17,951 nucleotides of DNA, from contig URYG01000043.1 of assembly GCA_900551985.1 (NCBI GenBank), positions 1 to 17,951 on the forward strand, in the 5' to 3' direction. Each line of letters opens with the position of its first letter. Within the stretch, counting starts at the first letter, position 1. Of the stretch, positions 7,367 through 15,459 are shown piece after piece. Made by a program: the position numbers and the translations under genes. Source of the stretch: an uncultured Prevotella sp. (GTDB lineage Bacteria; Bacteroidota; Bacteroidia; Bacteroidales; Bacteroidaceae). The notes under the pieces were generated by a model. The model worked only from the letters and a program-made list of their open reading frames with translations, was not told the origin of the DNA and made no database searches.

Positions 7367-7488
7367 ATTATTATTTTAAAAATTGTTTCAATCCTTCGCC
7401 TGCCGAGCCCCATTTCCATCGAGAATCAAAAGATGTATGAAGAGGCTCAAAAACGAGTGAATCTATCTACTATTTTTCTTTCTGACTG

Positions 7489-7518
7489 CGAAATTACTAA
7501 AAATAGTTTTAAAACAAA
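7489..7518 (-). promoter_or_regulatory. Possible promoter of the DUF3127 gene
   Basis: On the minus strand TTTG (7518-7515) is followed after 18 bp by TAATTTCG (7496-7489), one mismatch from TAnnTTTG. It would give a leader of about 115 bases. The spacing is slightly short. Confidence 0.4.
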
Positions 7519-7536
7519 AACATTTCTTCGATTATT

Positions 7537-7568
7537 TTTGTCTATCCCCAATATTTTTTGTATTTTTG
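7537..7568 (+). promoter_or_regulatory. Bacteroidetes-type promoter of dnaN
   Basis: TTTG at 7537-7540, exactly 20 bp, then TATTTTTG at 7561-7568: a full match to TTTG / TAnnTTTG. Transcription should begin near 7575, leaving a leader of about 100 bases before the dnaN start at 7674. Confidence 0.75.
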
Positions 7569-7673
7569 TGCTCATAATTGCGCAAATGCCCCAATTTACC
7601 CGTCAAGTAAGGAGCATCAGCCATAAATATGAGATAAGTAATATAGAAAATTAATAATATAAAATAACGACTC

Positions 7674-8795
7674 ATGAGATTTACAGTTTCAAGTTCAGCA
7701 TTGAGCAGCAAGCTCAATATGCTTGCTAAGGTGATCGGCAGCAAGAATTCTCTGCCTATCCTTGACAATTTCCTGTTCCAAGTAGCCAACGGCGAGATGA
7801 CCATCACCGCAAGCGACAGTGACAACATCATCAAGAGTACCATCGCTCTCACTGACAGCGATGGCGAAGGCGAGTTCTGCGTTGCCAACCGCGTCATCCT
7901 GGATGCATTGAAGGAGTTGCCTGAGCAGCCTCTCAGCTTCGATGTAGATACAGATAGTTTTGCCATTAAGATTGTATATCAGAATGGTCTCTATAATTTC
8001 ACAGGCTTGAATGCTGAAGACTATCCTCCAACACAGGATATGGGTGATGGCTGCACTACCCTCGTCTTGCCAGCACAGGTGCTGATCGACAATATCAACC
8101 GTTCTCTCTTTGCAACAGCCAGCGATGAGCTGCGCCCTGTAATGAACGGTATCTATTTCGACCTTACTCCAGATTCGCTTGCCATCGTAGCAAGTGATGG
8201 TCATAAGTTGGTAAGAAGCAAGAACTTCACTATCAAGAGTGAAACTCCTGCTTCATTCAACCTGCCTAAGAAGCCAGCATCATTGCTGAAGAACATTCTG
8301 AGCAAGGATGATGAGGCTATCATCAAGTTTGATGCACGCAGAGCTGAGATTCAGTTTAGTGACGGCGTATTGAAATGCCGCCTCATTGATGGTCGCTACC
8401 CTAACTACAACTCCGTGATTCCAGCCAACAACCCATGTGAGATAACCGTAGATCGCAAGGGCTTGCAGAGTGCATTGCGCCGTGTATTGCCATTTGCCAG
8501 CGAGAGCAGCCAGCTGATCCGTTTCCATATTGAGAGCGGCCGTTTCGAGGTTTCTTCAGAAGACATCGACTTCTCTACTTCTGCCAAGGAAGTATTGGCT
8601 TGCGAATATAGCGGTTCCAGCATCAGCATCGGTTTCAAGGGTAGCAGCTTGATGGAAATCCTGGGTAATCTGAACAGCGACCAGGTTGTCTTCCACTTGG
8701 CTGATCCTAGCCGTGCCGGTATCATTGTACCAGCTGAGCAGCCAGAAAATGAGGACATCCTCATGCTCATCATGCCAATGCTCCTTAACGAATAA
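7674..8795 (+). CDS. dnaN: DNA polymerase III sliding clamp (beta subunit)
   Basis: A 373-residue beta clamp, the usual length, which dimerises into a ring around DNA and tethers polymerase III and other enzymes. The N-terminus MRFTVSSSALSSKL and the block KNSLPILDNFLFQV are typical, as are DLTPDSLAIVASDGHKL (about 161-177), the FPNYNSVIP-like segment GRYPNYNSVIP, and the C-terminal MLIMPMLLNE, which sits in the peptide-binding cleft of the third domain. Three clamp domains of about 120 residues each fit the length. It has its own promoter and heads a co-directional block; dnaA is not adjacent. The next gene encodes a DnaQ-like exonuclease, a functional partner in principle. Confidence 0.97.
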   Translation: MRFTVSSSALSSKLNMLAKVIGSKNSLPILDNFLFQVANGEMTITASDSDNIIKSTIALTDSDGEGEFCVANRVILDALKELPEQPLSFDVDTDSFAIKIVYQNGLYNFTGLNAEDYPPTQDMGDGCTTLVLPAQVLIDNINRSLFATASDELRPVMNGIYFDLTPDSLAIVASDGHKLVRSKNFTIKSETPASFNLPKKPASLLKNILSKDDEAIIKFDARRAEIQFSDGVLKCRLIDGRYPNYNSVIPANNPCEITVDRKGLQSALRRVLPFASESSQLIRFHIESGRFEVSSEDIDFSTSAKEVLACEYSGSSISIGFKGSSLMEILGNLNSDQVVFHLADPSRAGIIVPAEQPENEDILMLIMPMLLNE

Positions 8796-8859
8796 GGAGC
8801 TTGGTTCATCTAAACACCCCTTCCTATTCAGAAATATATAGTTATAAATACTTGAAGTA

Positions 8860-9723
8860 ATGAAATTAAATCTTACTAAGCCTCTGATCGTGTTCGACCT
8901 AGAGACTACCGGTCTTGACATGGTGAAAGACAGAATCATCCAGATCTCCTATATCAAGGTGTATCCAGATGGAACAGAGGTACGTAAAAACCAGTTTATC
9001 AATCCAGAGAAGCCAATCCCTGATGAGGTGGTTGCACTTACTGGTATCAGTAATGATGATGTGAAGGATGCACCAACCTTCAAGCAGTTGGCAGCTACCT
9101 TCAACCAGGAGTTCTCCGGTTGTGATTTTGCTGGCTATAACTCCAATCATTTCGATGTGCCTATGCTTGCAGAGGAATTCCTGCGTGCCGGCATCGATTT
9201 CGATTTCTCTAAGTGTCGCCTCATTGATGCCCAGAATATCTTTATGAAGATGGAGCGCCGTAACCTGGCTGCTGCCTACAAGTTCTATTGCGGCAGAAAG
9301 ATGGAAGAAGATTTTGAAGCTCACCGTGCCGACCAGGATACCGAGGCTACCTATTGCGTACTGAAAGGCGAATTGGACCGTTATGCTCCTGGTGTTCAGG
9401 AGGAAGCCGACCGTGTGCTCAACAATGACATGGACGAGCTTGCTGAGTTCTCCAAGCGCAACGACAATGTAGATTTTGCCGGACGTATCGTTTGGCAGGA
9501 GTTGAAGGATGCTGACGGTAATGTGATACTCGACGAAAAGGGAGAACCACGCAAGCACGAGGTATTCAACTTCGGCAAGTACAAAGGATGGGATGTGGCA
9601 GAGATCCTGACCAAGGATCCTGGTTACTTCACCTGGGTATTGGGAAGCGATTTCACCAACAATACCAAGCAGGTACTCACCCGTATCCGTCTGCGCGAGT
9701 TCAACAAGAGAATGGGAAAATAA
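8860..9723 (+). CDS. DEDDh 3'-5' exonuclease, DnaQ (pol III epsilon)-like
   Basis: A 287-residue exonuclease of the DnaQ family. The catalytic residues are all visible: FDLETTG (D13, E15), GYNSNHFDVPML (D99) and HRADQD (H155, D160, the Hx4D motif of the DEDDh group). The N-terminal domain covers about 1-175. A C-terminal domain (about 205-287) contains FNFGKYKGWDVAEI and GYFTWVL, similar to the small DUF3820-type domain (FGKYKG...) sometimes appended to such nucleases; its role is unclear. The gene lies 64 bp after dnaN and only 1 bp before coaBC. A role in proofreading or in repair is likely, but whether this is the main replicative epsilon subunit cannot be decided here. Confidence 0.93.
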   Translation: MKLNLTKPLIVFDLETTGLDMVKDRIIQISYIKVYPDGTEVRKNQFINPEKPIPDEVVALTGISNDDVKDAPTFKQLAATFNQEFSGCDFAGYNSNHFDVPMLAEEFLRAGIDFDFSKCRLIDAQNIFMKMERRNLAAAYKFYCGRKMEEDFEAHRADQDTEATYCVLKGELDRYAPGVQEEADRVLNNDMDELAEFSKRNDNVDFAGRIVWQELKDADGNVILDEKGEPRKHEVFNFGKYKGWDVAEILTKDPGYFTWVLGSDFTNNTKQVLTRIRLREFNKRMGK

Positions 9724-9724
9724 T

Positions 9725-10987
9725 ATGTTAAAAGGAAAGAAAATCGTATTGGGCATTACGGGTTCCATTGCAGCCTACAAGTCATGCCTTATCATCCGTG
9801 GTCTCATCAAGAAGGGAGCTGAGGTGCAGGTGGTCATTACGCCAGCCGGCAAGGAGTTCATTACCCCTATCACCCTCTCTGCGCTGACCCACAAGCCTGT
9901 GGTAAGCGAGTTCTTCTCGCAGCGTGATGGAACCTGGAATTCGCACGTGGATCTCGGTCTCTGGGCGGATGCGATGGTCATTGCACCATGTACGGCATCT
10001 ACCATGGGCAAGATGGCGCATGGCATTGCCGACAACATGCTCATCACCACCTATCTCTCCATGAAGGCTCCTGTCTTCATTGCTCCTGCCATGGACCTTG
10101 ATATGTACAAGCATCCTTCTACCCAGGCCAACATGAAGACCCTTCTCGGCTATGGTAACCATATCATCGAACCGGAAGTGGGATTCCTAGCTTCTGGATT
10201 AGAGGGAAAGGGACGCATGGAGGAACCGGATGTCATCGTGGATTACCTGGATAGATATTTCAAGATGATGGAAAATGCCAATGAGGTGGCTGAAGCAGAA
10301 TCAGAGAACCTTGAAAATACGGAGAAAGATCTCTGCGGTAAGAAAGACCTCTGTGGTAAGAAGGTGATGATTACAGCTGGACCAACCTATGAGAAGATAG
10401 ACCCTGTGCGTTTCATCGGCAATTATTCTTCAGGAAAGATGGGATTCGCACTTGCTGAGGAATGTCTGCGCCGTGGTGCGGATGTTACCTTGGTGGCAGG
10501 TCCTGTCTCATTGGATTGTAGTCCTGCTATCCACCGCATCAATGTGGAGAGCTGTGAGGAGATGTATCAGGCTGCCACTGCAGCCTTTACTTCTTCGGAT
10601 GCTGCCATTCTCTGTGCTGCCGTTGCAGATTTCCGTCCTGCCAATGTAGCTGATAAGAAAATCAAGCGCGAAAAGGATGACCTGGAGTTGACTCTGGTGC
10701 CTACCCATGACATCGCTGCAGCTTTGGGACAGATGAAACAAAAGAATCAGCGAATCGTAGCTTTCGCCCTGGAAACCAACGATGAAGAGAGTAATGCACA
10801 GAAGAAGAGAGTGAAGAAAAATGCCGACTTCATCGTGCTCAACTCTACCCGTAATCCGGGCACTACTTTCCGTACTGACGATAATCAGATTACCATCATC
10901 TCTGAAAAGGGAAAGAAAGAATATGAAAAGAAACCGAAGACAGAGGTGGCTCACGACATCATTGACGAGCTGGCTCTCCTGTTTTAG
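9725..10987 (+). CDS. coaBC: Bifunctional CoaBC (phosphopantothenoylcysteine synthase/decarboxylase)
   Basis: Two consecutive steps of coenzyme A synthesis: joining of 4'-phosphopantothenate to cysteine (CoaB) and FMN-dependent decarboxylation to 4'-phosphopantetheine (CoaC). The 420 residues start with the flavoprotein CoaC domain (1-185): GITGSIAAYKS, His74 in SHVDLGLWAD, APCTAST (87-93) and PAMDLDM (121-127). CoaB follows (about 212-420): ITAGPTYEKIDPVR, NYSSGKMG (233-240), AAVADFRP (298-305), KIKR (312-315) and the N-rich block KKNADFIVLN. The CoaC site differs from E. coli: PAMN is PAMD, and the Cys of LACG is Ser (LASG, S157). The linker has a tandem copy of KDLCGK (201-206 and 207-212). 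The ATG lies 1 bp after the exonuclease stop. Confidence 0.96.
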   Translation: MLKGKKIVLGITGSIAAYKSCLIIRGLIKKGAEVQVVITPAGKEFITPITLSALTHKPVVSEFFSQRDGTWNSHVDLGLWADAMVIAPCTASTMGKMAHGIADNMLITTYLSMKAPVFIAPAMDLDMYKHPSTQANMKTLLGYGNHIIEPEVGFLASGLEGKGRMEEPDVIVDYLDRYFKMMENANEVAEAESENLENTEKDLCGKKDLCGKKVMITAGPTYEKIDPVRFIGNYSSGKMGFALAEECLRRGADVTLVAGPVSLDCSPAIHRINVESCEEMYQAATAAFTSSDAAILCAAVADFRPANVADKKIKREKDDLELTLVPTHDIAAALGQMKQKNQRIVAFALETNDEESNAQKKRVKKNADFIVLNSTRNPGTTFRTDDNQITIISEKGKKEYEKKPKTEVAHDIIDELALLF

Positions 10988-11888
10988 TCCGGTATCTTTA
11001 GCTGGTGGTCTCCTGTGCTGCAGTCCTTCTGCGATTTCAGCACAGGAGCTGCAAGCTAAGATAACCATCAACCATGCCCAGATCTCGGGCACGGAGAAAG
11101 GCGTATTCGACAATCTGCAACAGACCTTGCAGCAATTCGTCAACAATCGTCAATGGACTCATCTTCAGTTTCAGAAGAACGAACGCATCATCTGTAACTT
11201 CAATATCACCGTCACCAAGTATGACAGAGACCAGAATCTCTTTACCTGCAAGGCGCTGATACAGGCCAATCGCCCTGTCTTCAATTCGGCATACACCTCC
11301 ACCTTATATAATAATGTGGATGATAACTTCACGTTTCGTTTTGCCGAATACGACCAGTTGGAGTTCAATGAGCAGCAGATAGACAATCAGCTTACAGCTC
11401 TCTTTGCCTATTATGCATATCTTATCATCGGCATCGATCTGGATAGTTTTGCACCCAAAGGCGGTGAAGACATCCTGCAGCGCTGCATGAATCTGACAAA
11501 CAATGCCCAGAATCTGGATTATCCCGGATGGAAGGCTTTCTCTGATGACCGCAACCGATATGCCATCATCTCAGACTATCTGTCTGGAGCGTTGGAACCC
11601 TTCAGACAGTTGCAGTATGACTACTATCGGAAAGGACTCGACGAGATGGCAAATAATGCGGAAAGAGGTCGTACCGAGATAACCGCAGCCCTGGAAACAG
11701 GACTGAAGAAGGCGAAGGAAAACCGCCCGCTCAGTTTGTTGCCACAGATATGGACCGACTTCAAGAAGGATGAACTTGCCAACATCTATCGCGGCAAGGG
11801 AACCCAAAAGGAAAAGGAGAGCATCTATGAACTCCTCTTCTCCATCAATCCTTCACAGAATAAATATTGGGATCTGGTCAAAGAATGA
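10923..11888 (+). CDS. porD: DUF4835 family protein, type IX secretion protein PorD
   Basis: A secreted protein of 321 residues matching the DUF4835/PorD family, which is linked to the type IX secretion system of Bacteroidetes. A basic N-terminus (MKRNRRQR) and hydrophobic core precede a cleavage site near SAISA/QELQ (about residue 40). The mature part shows family features: QISGTEKGVFDNLQQTLQQF, NRPVFNSAYTSTL, YYAYLIIGIDLDSFAPKGG and DRNRYAIISDYLSGAL. The chosen ATG is within coaBC and gives a 65-bp overlap in another frame. It is preferred because it supplies the charged part of the signal peptide; the frame is open further left (from 10821), but that stretch is not a signal sequence. The place between coaBC and recN is that seen in other Bacteroidetes as far as I know. 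Precise function is unsettled. Confidence 0.85.
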   Translation: MKRNRRQRWLTTSLTSWLSCFSPVSLAGGLLCCSPSAISAQELQAKITINHAQISGTEKGVFDNLQQTLQQFVNNRQWTHLQFQKNERIICNFNITVTKYDRDQNLFTCKALIQANRPVFNSAYTSTLYNNVDDNFTFRFAEYDQLEFNEQQIDNQLTALFAYYAYLIIGIDLDSFAPKGGEDILQRCMNLTNNAQNLDYPGWKAFSDDRNRYAIISDYLSGALEPFRQLQYDYYRKGLDEMANNAERGRTEITAALETGLKKAKENRPLSLLPQIWTDFKKDELANIYRGKGTQKEKESIYELLFSINPSQNKYWDLVKE

Positions 11889-12019
11889 TTTTTCAGGAAT
11901 CATCTGTCTGGATAGATTTTTCAGGTTGGAATCTTCATGAGATCATCTTCCGGAACGGAAGCTTCTGATAATCAGAATCAGCTTTCCCTTTATATCTTTA
12001 TCAAAAAGTAGAATAAACT
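11889..12019. other. porD-recN intergenic region with short repeats
   Basis: This 131-bp gap holds an 11-bp direct repeat, GATTTTTCAGG (11887-11897 and 11915-11925), and a small hairpin CTTCCG/CGGAAG with a three-base loop (11947-11961). There is no T-run and no clear TAnnTTTG promoter; TATCTTTA (near 11993) is the nearest. It may reduce or separate recN expression. Confidence 0.45.
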
Positions 12020-13678
12020 ATGCTCAAGCAATTATATATCAAGAACTTCACGCTCATCGACGAGCTGGACATCTCTCTCTATCCTGGCTTCTCCGTCATC
12101 ACGGGTGAGACAGGAGCAGGAAAGAGTATCATCCTCGGTGCCATCGGACTGCTTCTGGGTAACCGTGCCGACAGCAAGGCTATCAAAGCAGGAAGAGACC
12201 GTTGCGTGATAGAGGCTCACTTCGATCTCTCCAGATATGGTATGCAGAAATTCTTCGATGATTACGACATCGACTATGATGCCGATGATACGATCATCCG
12301 AAGAGAGTTGACTGCAGCCGGCAAGAGCCGTGCCTTCATCAATGACACCCCGGTGCCTCTCACCCGCATGAGAGAATTGGGAGAGCAACTCGTGGATATA
12401 CATTCGCAGCATCAGAATCTTCTTCTGCAGAAAGAAGACTTTCAGTTGAATGTGGTGGATATCATCGCTCAGGATGCCGACCAGCTCAAGGTTTACCAAG
12501 AGGAGTATCGCGCTTATCGCAAAGCCAAGGAACTTCTGGAAGAGCTGAAAGCCGAGATTGCCAAGAACCGTGAGAACGAGGAGTTTATGCGTTTCCAGCA
12601 TAAGGAACTGGAGGATGCAAATCTACAGGAAGGCGAATTGGAACAGCTGGAGCAGGAAGCAGAGACCTTGAGTCATTCGGAGGACATCAAGACCGCTCTC
12701 TTCGAGGCAGACAATGCGCTTTCGGGAGAAAACGACAGCATACTGGACAAACTGAAGAACGCCACTCATCAACTGGAAAATATCTGTGATGTCTATCCAA
12801 GCATAGCTGATGTGGCTGGCAGAATGCAGAGCAGCTATATCGAACTGAAGGACATCGCACAGGAAATCAGCAGTAGTGTAGATCACGTGGAATTCGATCC
12901 TAACCGATTGGATGCCATCAATACCCGTCTGGACAAGCTCTACACCCTGCAGCAGAAGTTCCATGTGGAAACGGTAACAGAACTCATTGCCACCCGTGAC
13001 CGTATCGCCGAACAGCTTGCGCATATCGATAACGGCGATGAAGACATCGAAGAGAAGGAAAAAGAAGTTGCTGCTCTCCTTGCCAAGGCAGAAAAGCAAG
13101 CTGCCCTACTCACTTCTATCCGCCAAAAATCAGCAAAGGCCATTGAAAAAGAGATGAAGGGCAGACTCATCCCACTGGGCATTCCGAATGTAAGATTCGA
13201 GATTGCCTTCGCTGAAAAACCACTGTCTGGAAATGGTGCAGATAAGGTCAGCTTCCTCTTCAGTGCCAACAAGAGTACACAGTTGCAGCCTGTCAGTCAG
13301 GTTGCTTCGGGTGGTGAGATTGCCCGTGTGATGCTCTCGCTGAAGGCTATGATCAGTGGAGCCGTGAAGTTGCCAACCATCATCTTTGATGAGATTGATA
13401 CCGGAGTAAGCGGCAAGATAGCAGAAAAGATGGCAGATATCATGGAAGAAATGGGACTCCAGAACCGACAGGTACTGTCTATCACCCACCTGCCACAGAT
13501 AGCAGCCAAGGGAAGCCACCATTACAAGGTGTTGAAGGAGGAAACCGAGAATGGAACCATCTCGCACATGAAAGAGCTCAACAACCAGGAGCGCATTGAG
13601 GAAATTGCCCAGATGCTCAGTGGTAGTGACATCACGCAGGCAGCTCTTGCCAATGCCAAAGAATTATTGAGAATATGA
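12020..13678 (+). CDS. recN: DNA repair protein RecN
   Basis: An SMC-like ATPase of 552 residues, the standard length, that acts early in double-strand break repair. Walker A is GETGAGKS (29-36); the ABC signature is ASGGEIARVMLSLK (about 429-442); Walker B is TIIFDEIDTG with D457 and E458; a typical RecN ending SITHLPQIAAKGSHHY follows. Between them lie two helical, coiled-coil-rich regions (about 150-210 and 320-375) separated by a central part, as expected for a short SMC arm. The start ATG gives the canonical MLKQLYIKNFTLIDEL. The stop overlaps the next start by ATGA, so the two are very probably co-translated. I see no LexA-type operator upstream. Confidence 0.97.
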   Translation: MLKQLYIKNFTLIDELDISLYPGFSVITGETGAGKSIILGAIGLLLGNRADSKAIKAGRDRCVIEAHFDLSRYGMQKFFDDYDIDYDADDTIIRRELTAAGKSRAFINDTPVPLTRMRELGEQLVDIHSQHQNLLLQKEDFQLNVVDIIAQDADQLKVYQEEYRAYRKAKELLEELKAEIAKNRENEEFMRFQHKELEDANLQEGELEQLEQEAETLSHSEDIKTALFEADNALSGENDSILDKLKNATHQLENICDVYPSIADVAGRMQSSYIELKDIAQEISSSVDHVEFDPNRLDAINTRLDKLYTLQQKFHVETVTELIATRDRIAEQLAHIDNGDEDIEEKEKEVAALLAKAEKQAALLTSIRQKSAKAIEKEMKGRLIPLGIPNVRFEIAFAEKPLSGNGADKVSFLFSANKSTQLQPVSQVASGGEIARVMLSLKAMISGAVKLPTIIFDEIDTGVSGKIAEKMADIMEEMGLQNRQVLSITHLPQIAAKGSHHYKVLKEETENGTISHMKELNNQERIEEIAQMLSGSDITQAALANAKELLRI

Positions 13679-15324
13679 AAAGAATAAATATGATCATGAT
13701 GGGACTGATGCTGGGTGCATCATCCCTCTTCGCTCAGCCAGGCTCTGTACAGAAAGCCGCCAAGAGCGTATTTACACTCACCACCTTCAACAAGGATGGT
13801 AACATCATCTCTTCTACACAAGGTGTGTTTATTGATAACAAGGGAACGGCTATAGGTACCTTCAAACCGTTTATCGGTGCTGTGAAGGCTACCATCGTTG
13901 ATGCCAGCGGAAAGTCGATGGACGTGGATGCCATCCTCGGTGCCGATGAGCTTTACGATGTGGCGAAGTTCAGAGTGTTGGGTAATACCACAGCTGCCAA
14001 CATCGCAACGGCTGAATCACCTGCGGGTAGCAAGGTTTGGCTCGTTCCTTATTCTATCAAGAAGTCACCTTTCCAGCAGGAGGATATCGCAAGCGTTGAG
14101 AAGTTTAAGGAAACATACAATTACTACATCTTCTCCAACACCGTACCGGATAATGCAGTGGGTTGCCCATTCGTCAACAAGAACGGTCAGGTGATTGGTA
14201 TCATGCATAGCAACGGTCAGGTTACTGCCATTGATGCCAACTATGCCAAAGGATTGAAGGTGACAGGACTTTCCACACTGGATGCAGCCCTTCGTGAAAC
14301 AGGCATCCGTACCGCTCTTCCTGATACAGAACAGGAGGCGATTACGATGATGACGCTCAACAAGTCTCAGGTGTCCCGCGACGTCTATGACAAGTATGCT
14401 GATGAGTTTATGACAAAGTTCCCAACTTCTGCATTCGGTTATAAGGAAAAAGCAACTCTTCTCGTAGATAAGAACGAGTTTGCCGAGGCAGCCAAATGTA
14501 TGGAAGATGGAATCAAGAAATCTTCTGCCAAGGATGAAGCCCACTCCAATTATTCTGATGTCATCTATCAGAAACTGATTTATAAGGGAGATTCTGCCTA
14601 TACAGCCTGGACTTACGACAAGGCGATAGAAGAGGCACAGAAGGCATACGCCATCAATGCCAATCCTGTGTATCAGCATCAGGAGGCCCGCATCATCTTT
14701 ACCAAGGGTAATTATCAGAAGGCATACGATATGTTCATCGCCCTGACCAAGACATCGGTCAAGAACCCGGAAATCTTCCTGGAGGCAGCTCAGGCTAAGA
14801 TTCAGCTCAAGGCTCCTGCTACAGAAATCAAGGTTTTGCTGGACAGTGCAGTCAATGAGGCAAAGAACTCGGGCACCATGGCGGGGCCTTACTATCTGGC
14901 TCGTGGTGATTTCCAGGCAGAACAGGGAGAATATCGCAGTGCCATAGCTGACTATAATATGTATGATTCGATTGTCCGTCCTGTTAATCCTGCATTCTTC
15001 TATGCAAGATACAAGGCTGAGACCAAGTTGCGTATGTGGCAGCCAGCACTGATTGATATAGCCCGTACCTGCTACCTCGCTCCTAACGAGCCTACTTATT
15101 TTGCAGAATGGGCAAGTCTTGACTTGCGTGTGAAGCGATATGCAGAAGGCATCAGTGCTGCCAAGCATTGCATAGAGATTGCTCCAGAATATGCCGATGG
15201 CTATCTCCTCCTCGGTTTGCTCCAAATGGAGAACAAGCAGAAGGAAGAGGCCCGCAAGAACCTGGAAAAAGCAAAGGAACTGGGAGATACCCGTGCTGAG
15301 GGTTATCTCAAGAAACTGAAATAA
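13675..15324 (+). CDS. Secreted degenerate trypsin-like protein with TPR-like repeats
   Basis: 549 residues with a signal peptide (1-20, ending LFAQ). Residues 25-205 have the layout of an HtrA-like trypsin fold: TQGVFIDNKGTAI, an IVDASGKSMDVDAILGAD segment, DVAKFRVLG, and PFVNKNGQVIGI. The catalytic triad is not intact. The usual His (N-H-V after the TAI strand) aligns with TFKPF (62-66), and the usual GNSGGP aligns with NAVGCP (160-165), with Val or Ala in place of Ser. Only the Asp (D95) remains. Residues about 230-549 are helical repeats resembling TPRs, most clearly at 270-330, 405-440 and 480-535. It overlaps recN by 4 bp and ends before a strong terminator. A periplasmic binding or scaffold role is likely; a link to RecN function is not implied by sequence. 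Confidence 0.85.
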   Translation: MKRINMIMMGLMLGASSLFAQPGSVQKAAKSVFTLTTFNKDGNIISSTQGVFIDNKGTAIGTFKPFIGAVKATIVDASGKSMDVDAILGADELYDVAKFRVLGNTTAANIATAESPAGSKVWLVPYSIKKSPFQQEDIASVEKFKETYNYYIFSNTVPDNAVGCPFVNKNGQVIGIMHSNGQVTAIDANYAKGLKVTGLSTLDAALRETGIRTALPDTEQEAITMMTLNKSQVSRDVYDKYADEFMTKFPTSAFGYKEKATLLVDKNEFAEAAKCMEDGIKKSSAKDEAHSNYSDVIYQKLIYKGDSAYTAWTYDKAIEEAQKAYAINANPVYQHQEARIIFTKGNYQKAYDMFIALTKTSVKNPEIFLEAAQAKIQLKAPATEIKVLLDSAVNEAKNSGTMAGPYYLARGDFQAEQGEYRSAIADYNMYDSIVRPVNPAFFYARYKAETKLRMWQPALIDIARTCYLAPNEPTYFAEWASLDLRVKRYAEGISAAKHCIEIAPEYADGYLLLGLLQMENKQKEEARKNLEKAKELGDTRAEGYLKKLK

Positions 15325-15331
15325 TAAAATT

Positions 15332-15383
15332 AAAGGTGCATCAAATAAGATCTGAAGAAGATTCTTTGATGCACCTTTTTTAT
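15332..15383 (+). terminator. Intrinsic terminator of the recN/TPR block
   Basis: Arms 15332-15345 and 15365-15378 pair perfectly over 14 bp (AAAGGTGCATCAAA), followed by a T-rich tract. It begins eight bases after the stop codon. Confidence 0.92.
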
Positions 15384-15424
15384 ATCCTATCCACGATAAA
15401 AACTCTTGAAAGTGATATAAAACA

Positions 15425-15458
15425 AAAAGTGGATTAACCTTTCGATTAATCCACTTTT
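15425..15458 (-). terminator. Intrinsic terminator of tRNA-Arg
   Basis: Arms 15425-15437 and 15446-15458 pair perfectly over 13 bp (AAAAGTGGATTAA) with an 8-base loop. On the minus strand the stem runs into TTGTTTTATA. It starts just one base after the tRNA discriminator base. Confidence 0.88.
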
Positions 15459-15459
15459 G

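Larger units (their letters stand above)
7367..7673. other. Divergent intergenic region between DUF3127 gene and dnaN
   Basis: This 307-bp AT-rich stretch holds no convincing gene. It contains the dnaN promoter, a likely promoter for the DUF3127 gene on the other strand, and a TTGCGCAA palindrome (7578-7585) at about the expected dnaN transcription start. No DnaA boxes (TTATNCACA) were noticed, so I do not call an origin. Confidence 0.7.

Noticed and set aside
7433..7654. Small protein of 73 residues before dnaN
   Set aside because: It overlaps the well-matched dnaN promoter and a very AT-rich non-coding stretch; composition is not protein-like.
7367..7673. Replication origin next to dnaN
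   Set aside because: No cluster of DnaA boxes was seen and dnaA is not adjacent; a lone TTGCGCAA palindrome is not enough.
8899..9768. Minus-strand open frame of 289 codons
   Set aside because: Antisense shadow of the exonuclease gene, which has a complete DEDDh set.
14065..15225. Minus-strand open frame of 386 codons
   Set aside because: Antisense shadow of the TPR-like protein gene; no signal peptide, motif or ribosome-binding context.
13675..15324. Active serine protease of the HtrA type
   Set aside because: The His and Ser positions do not carry catalytic residues in my alignment; only the Asp is retained.
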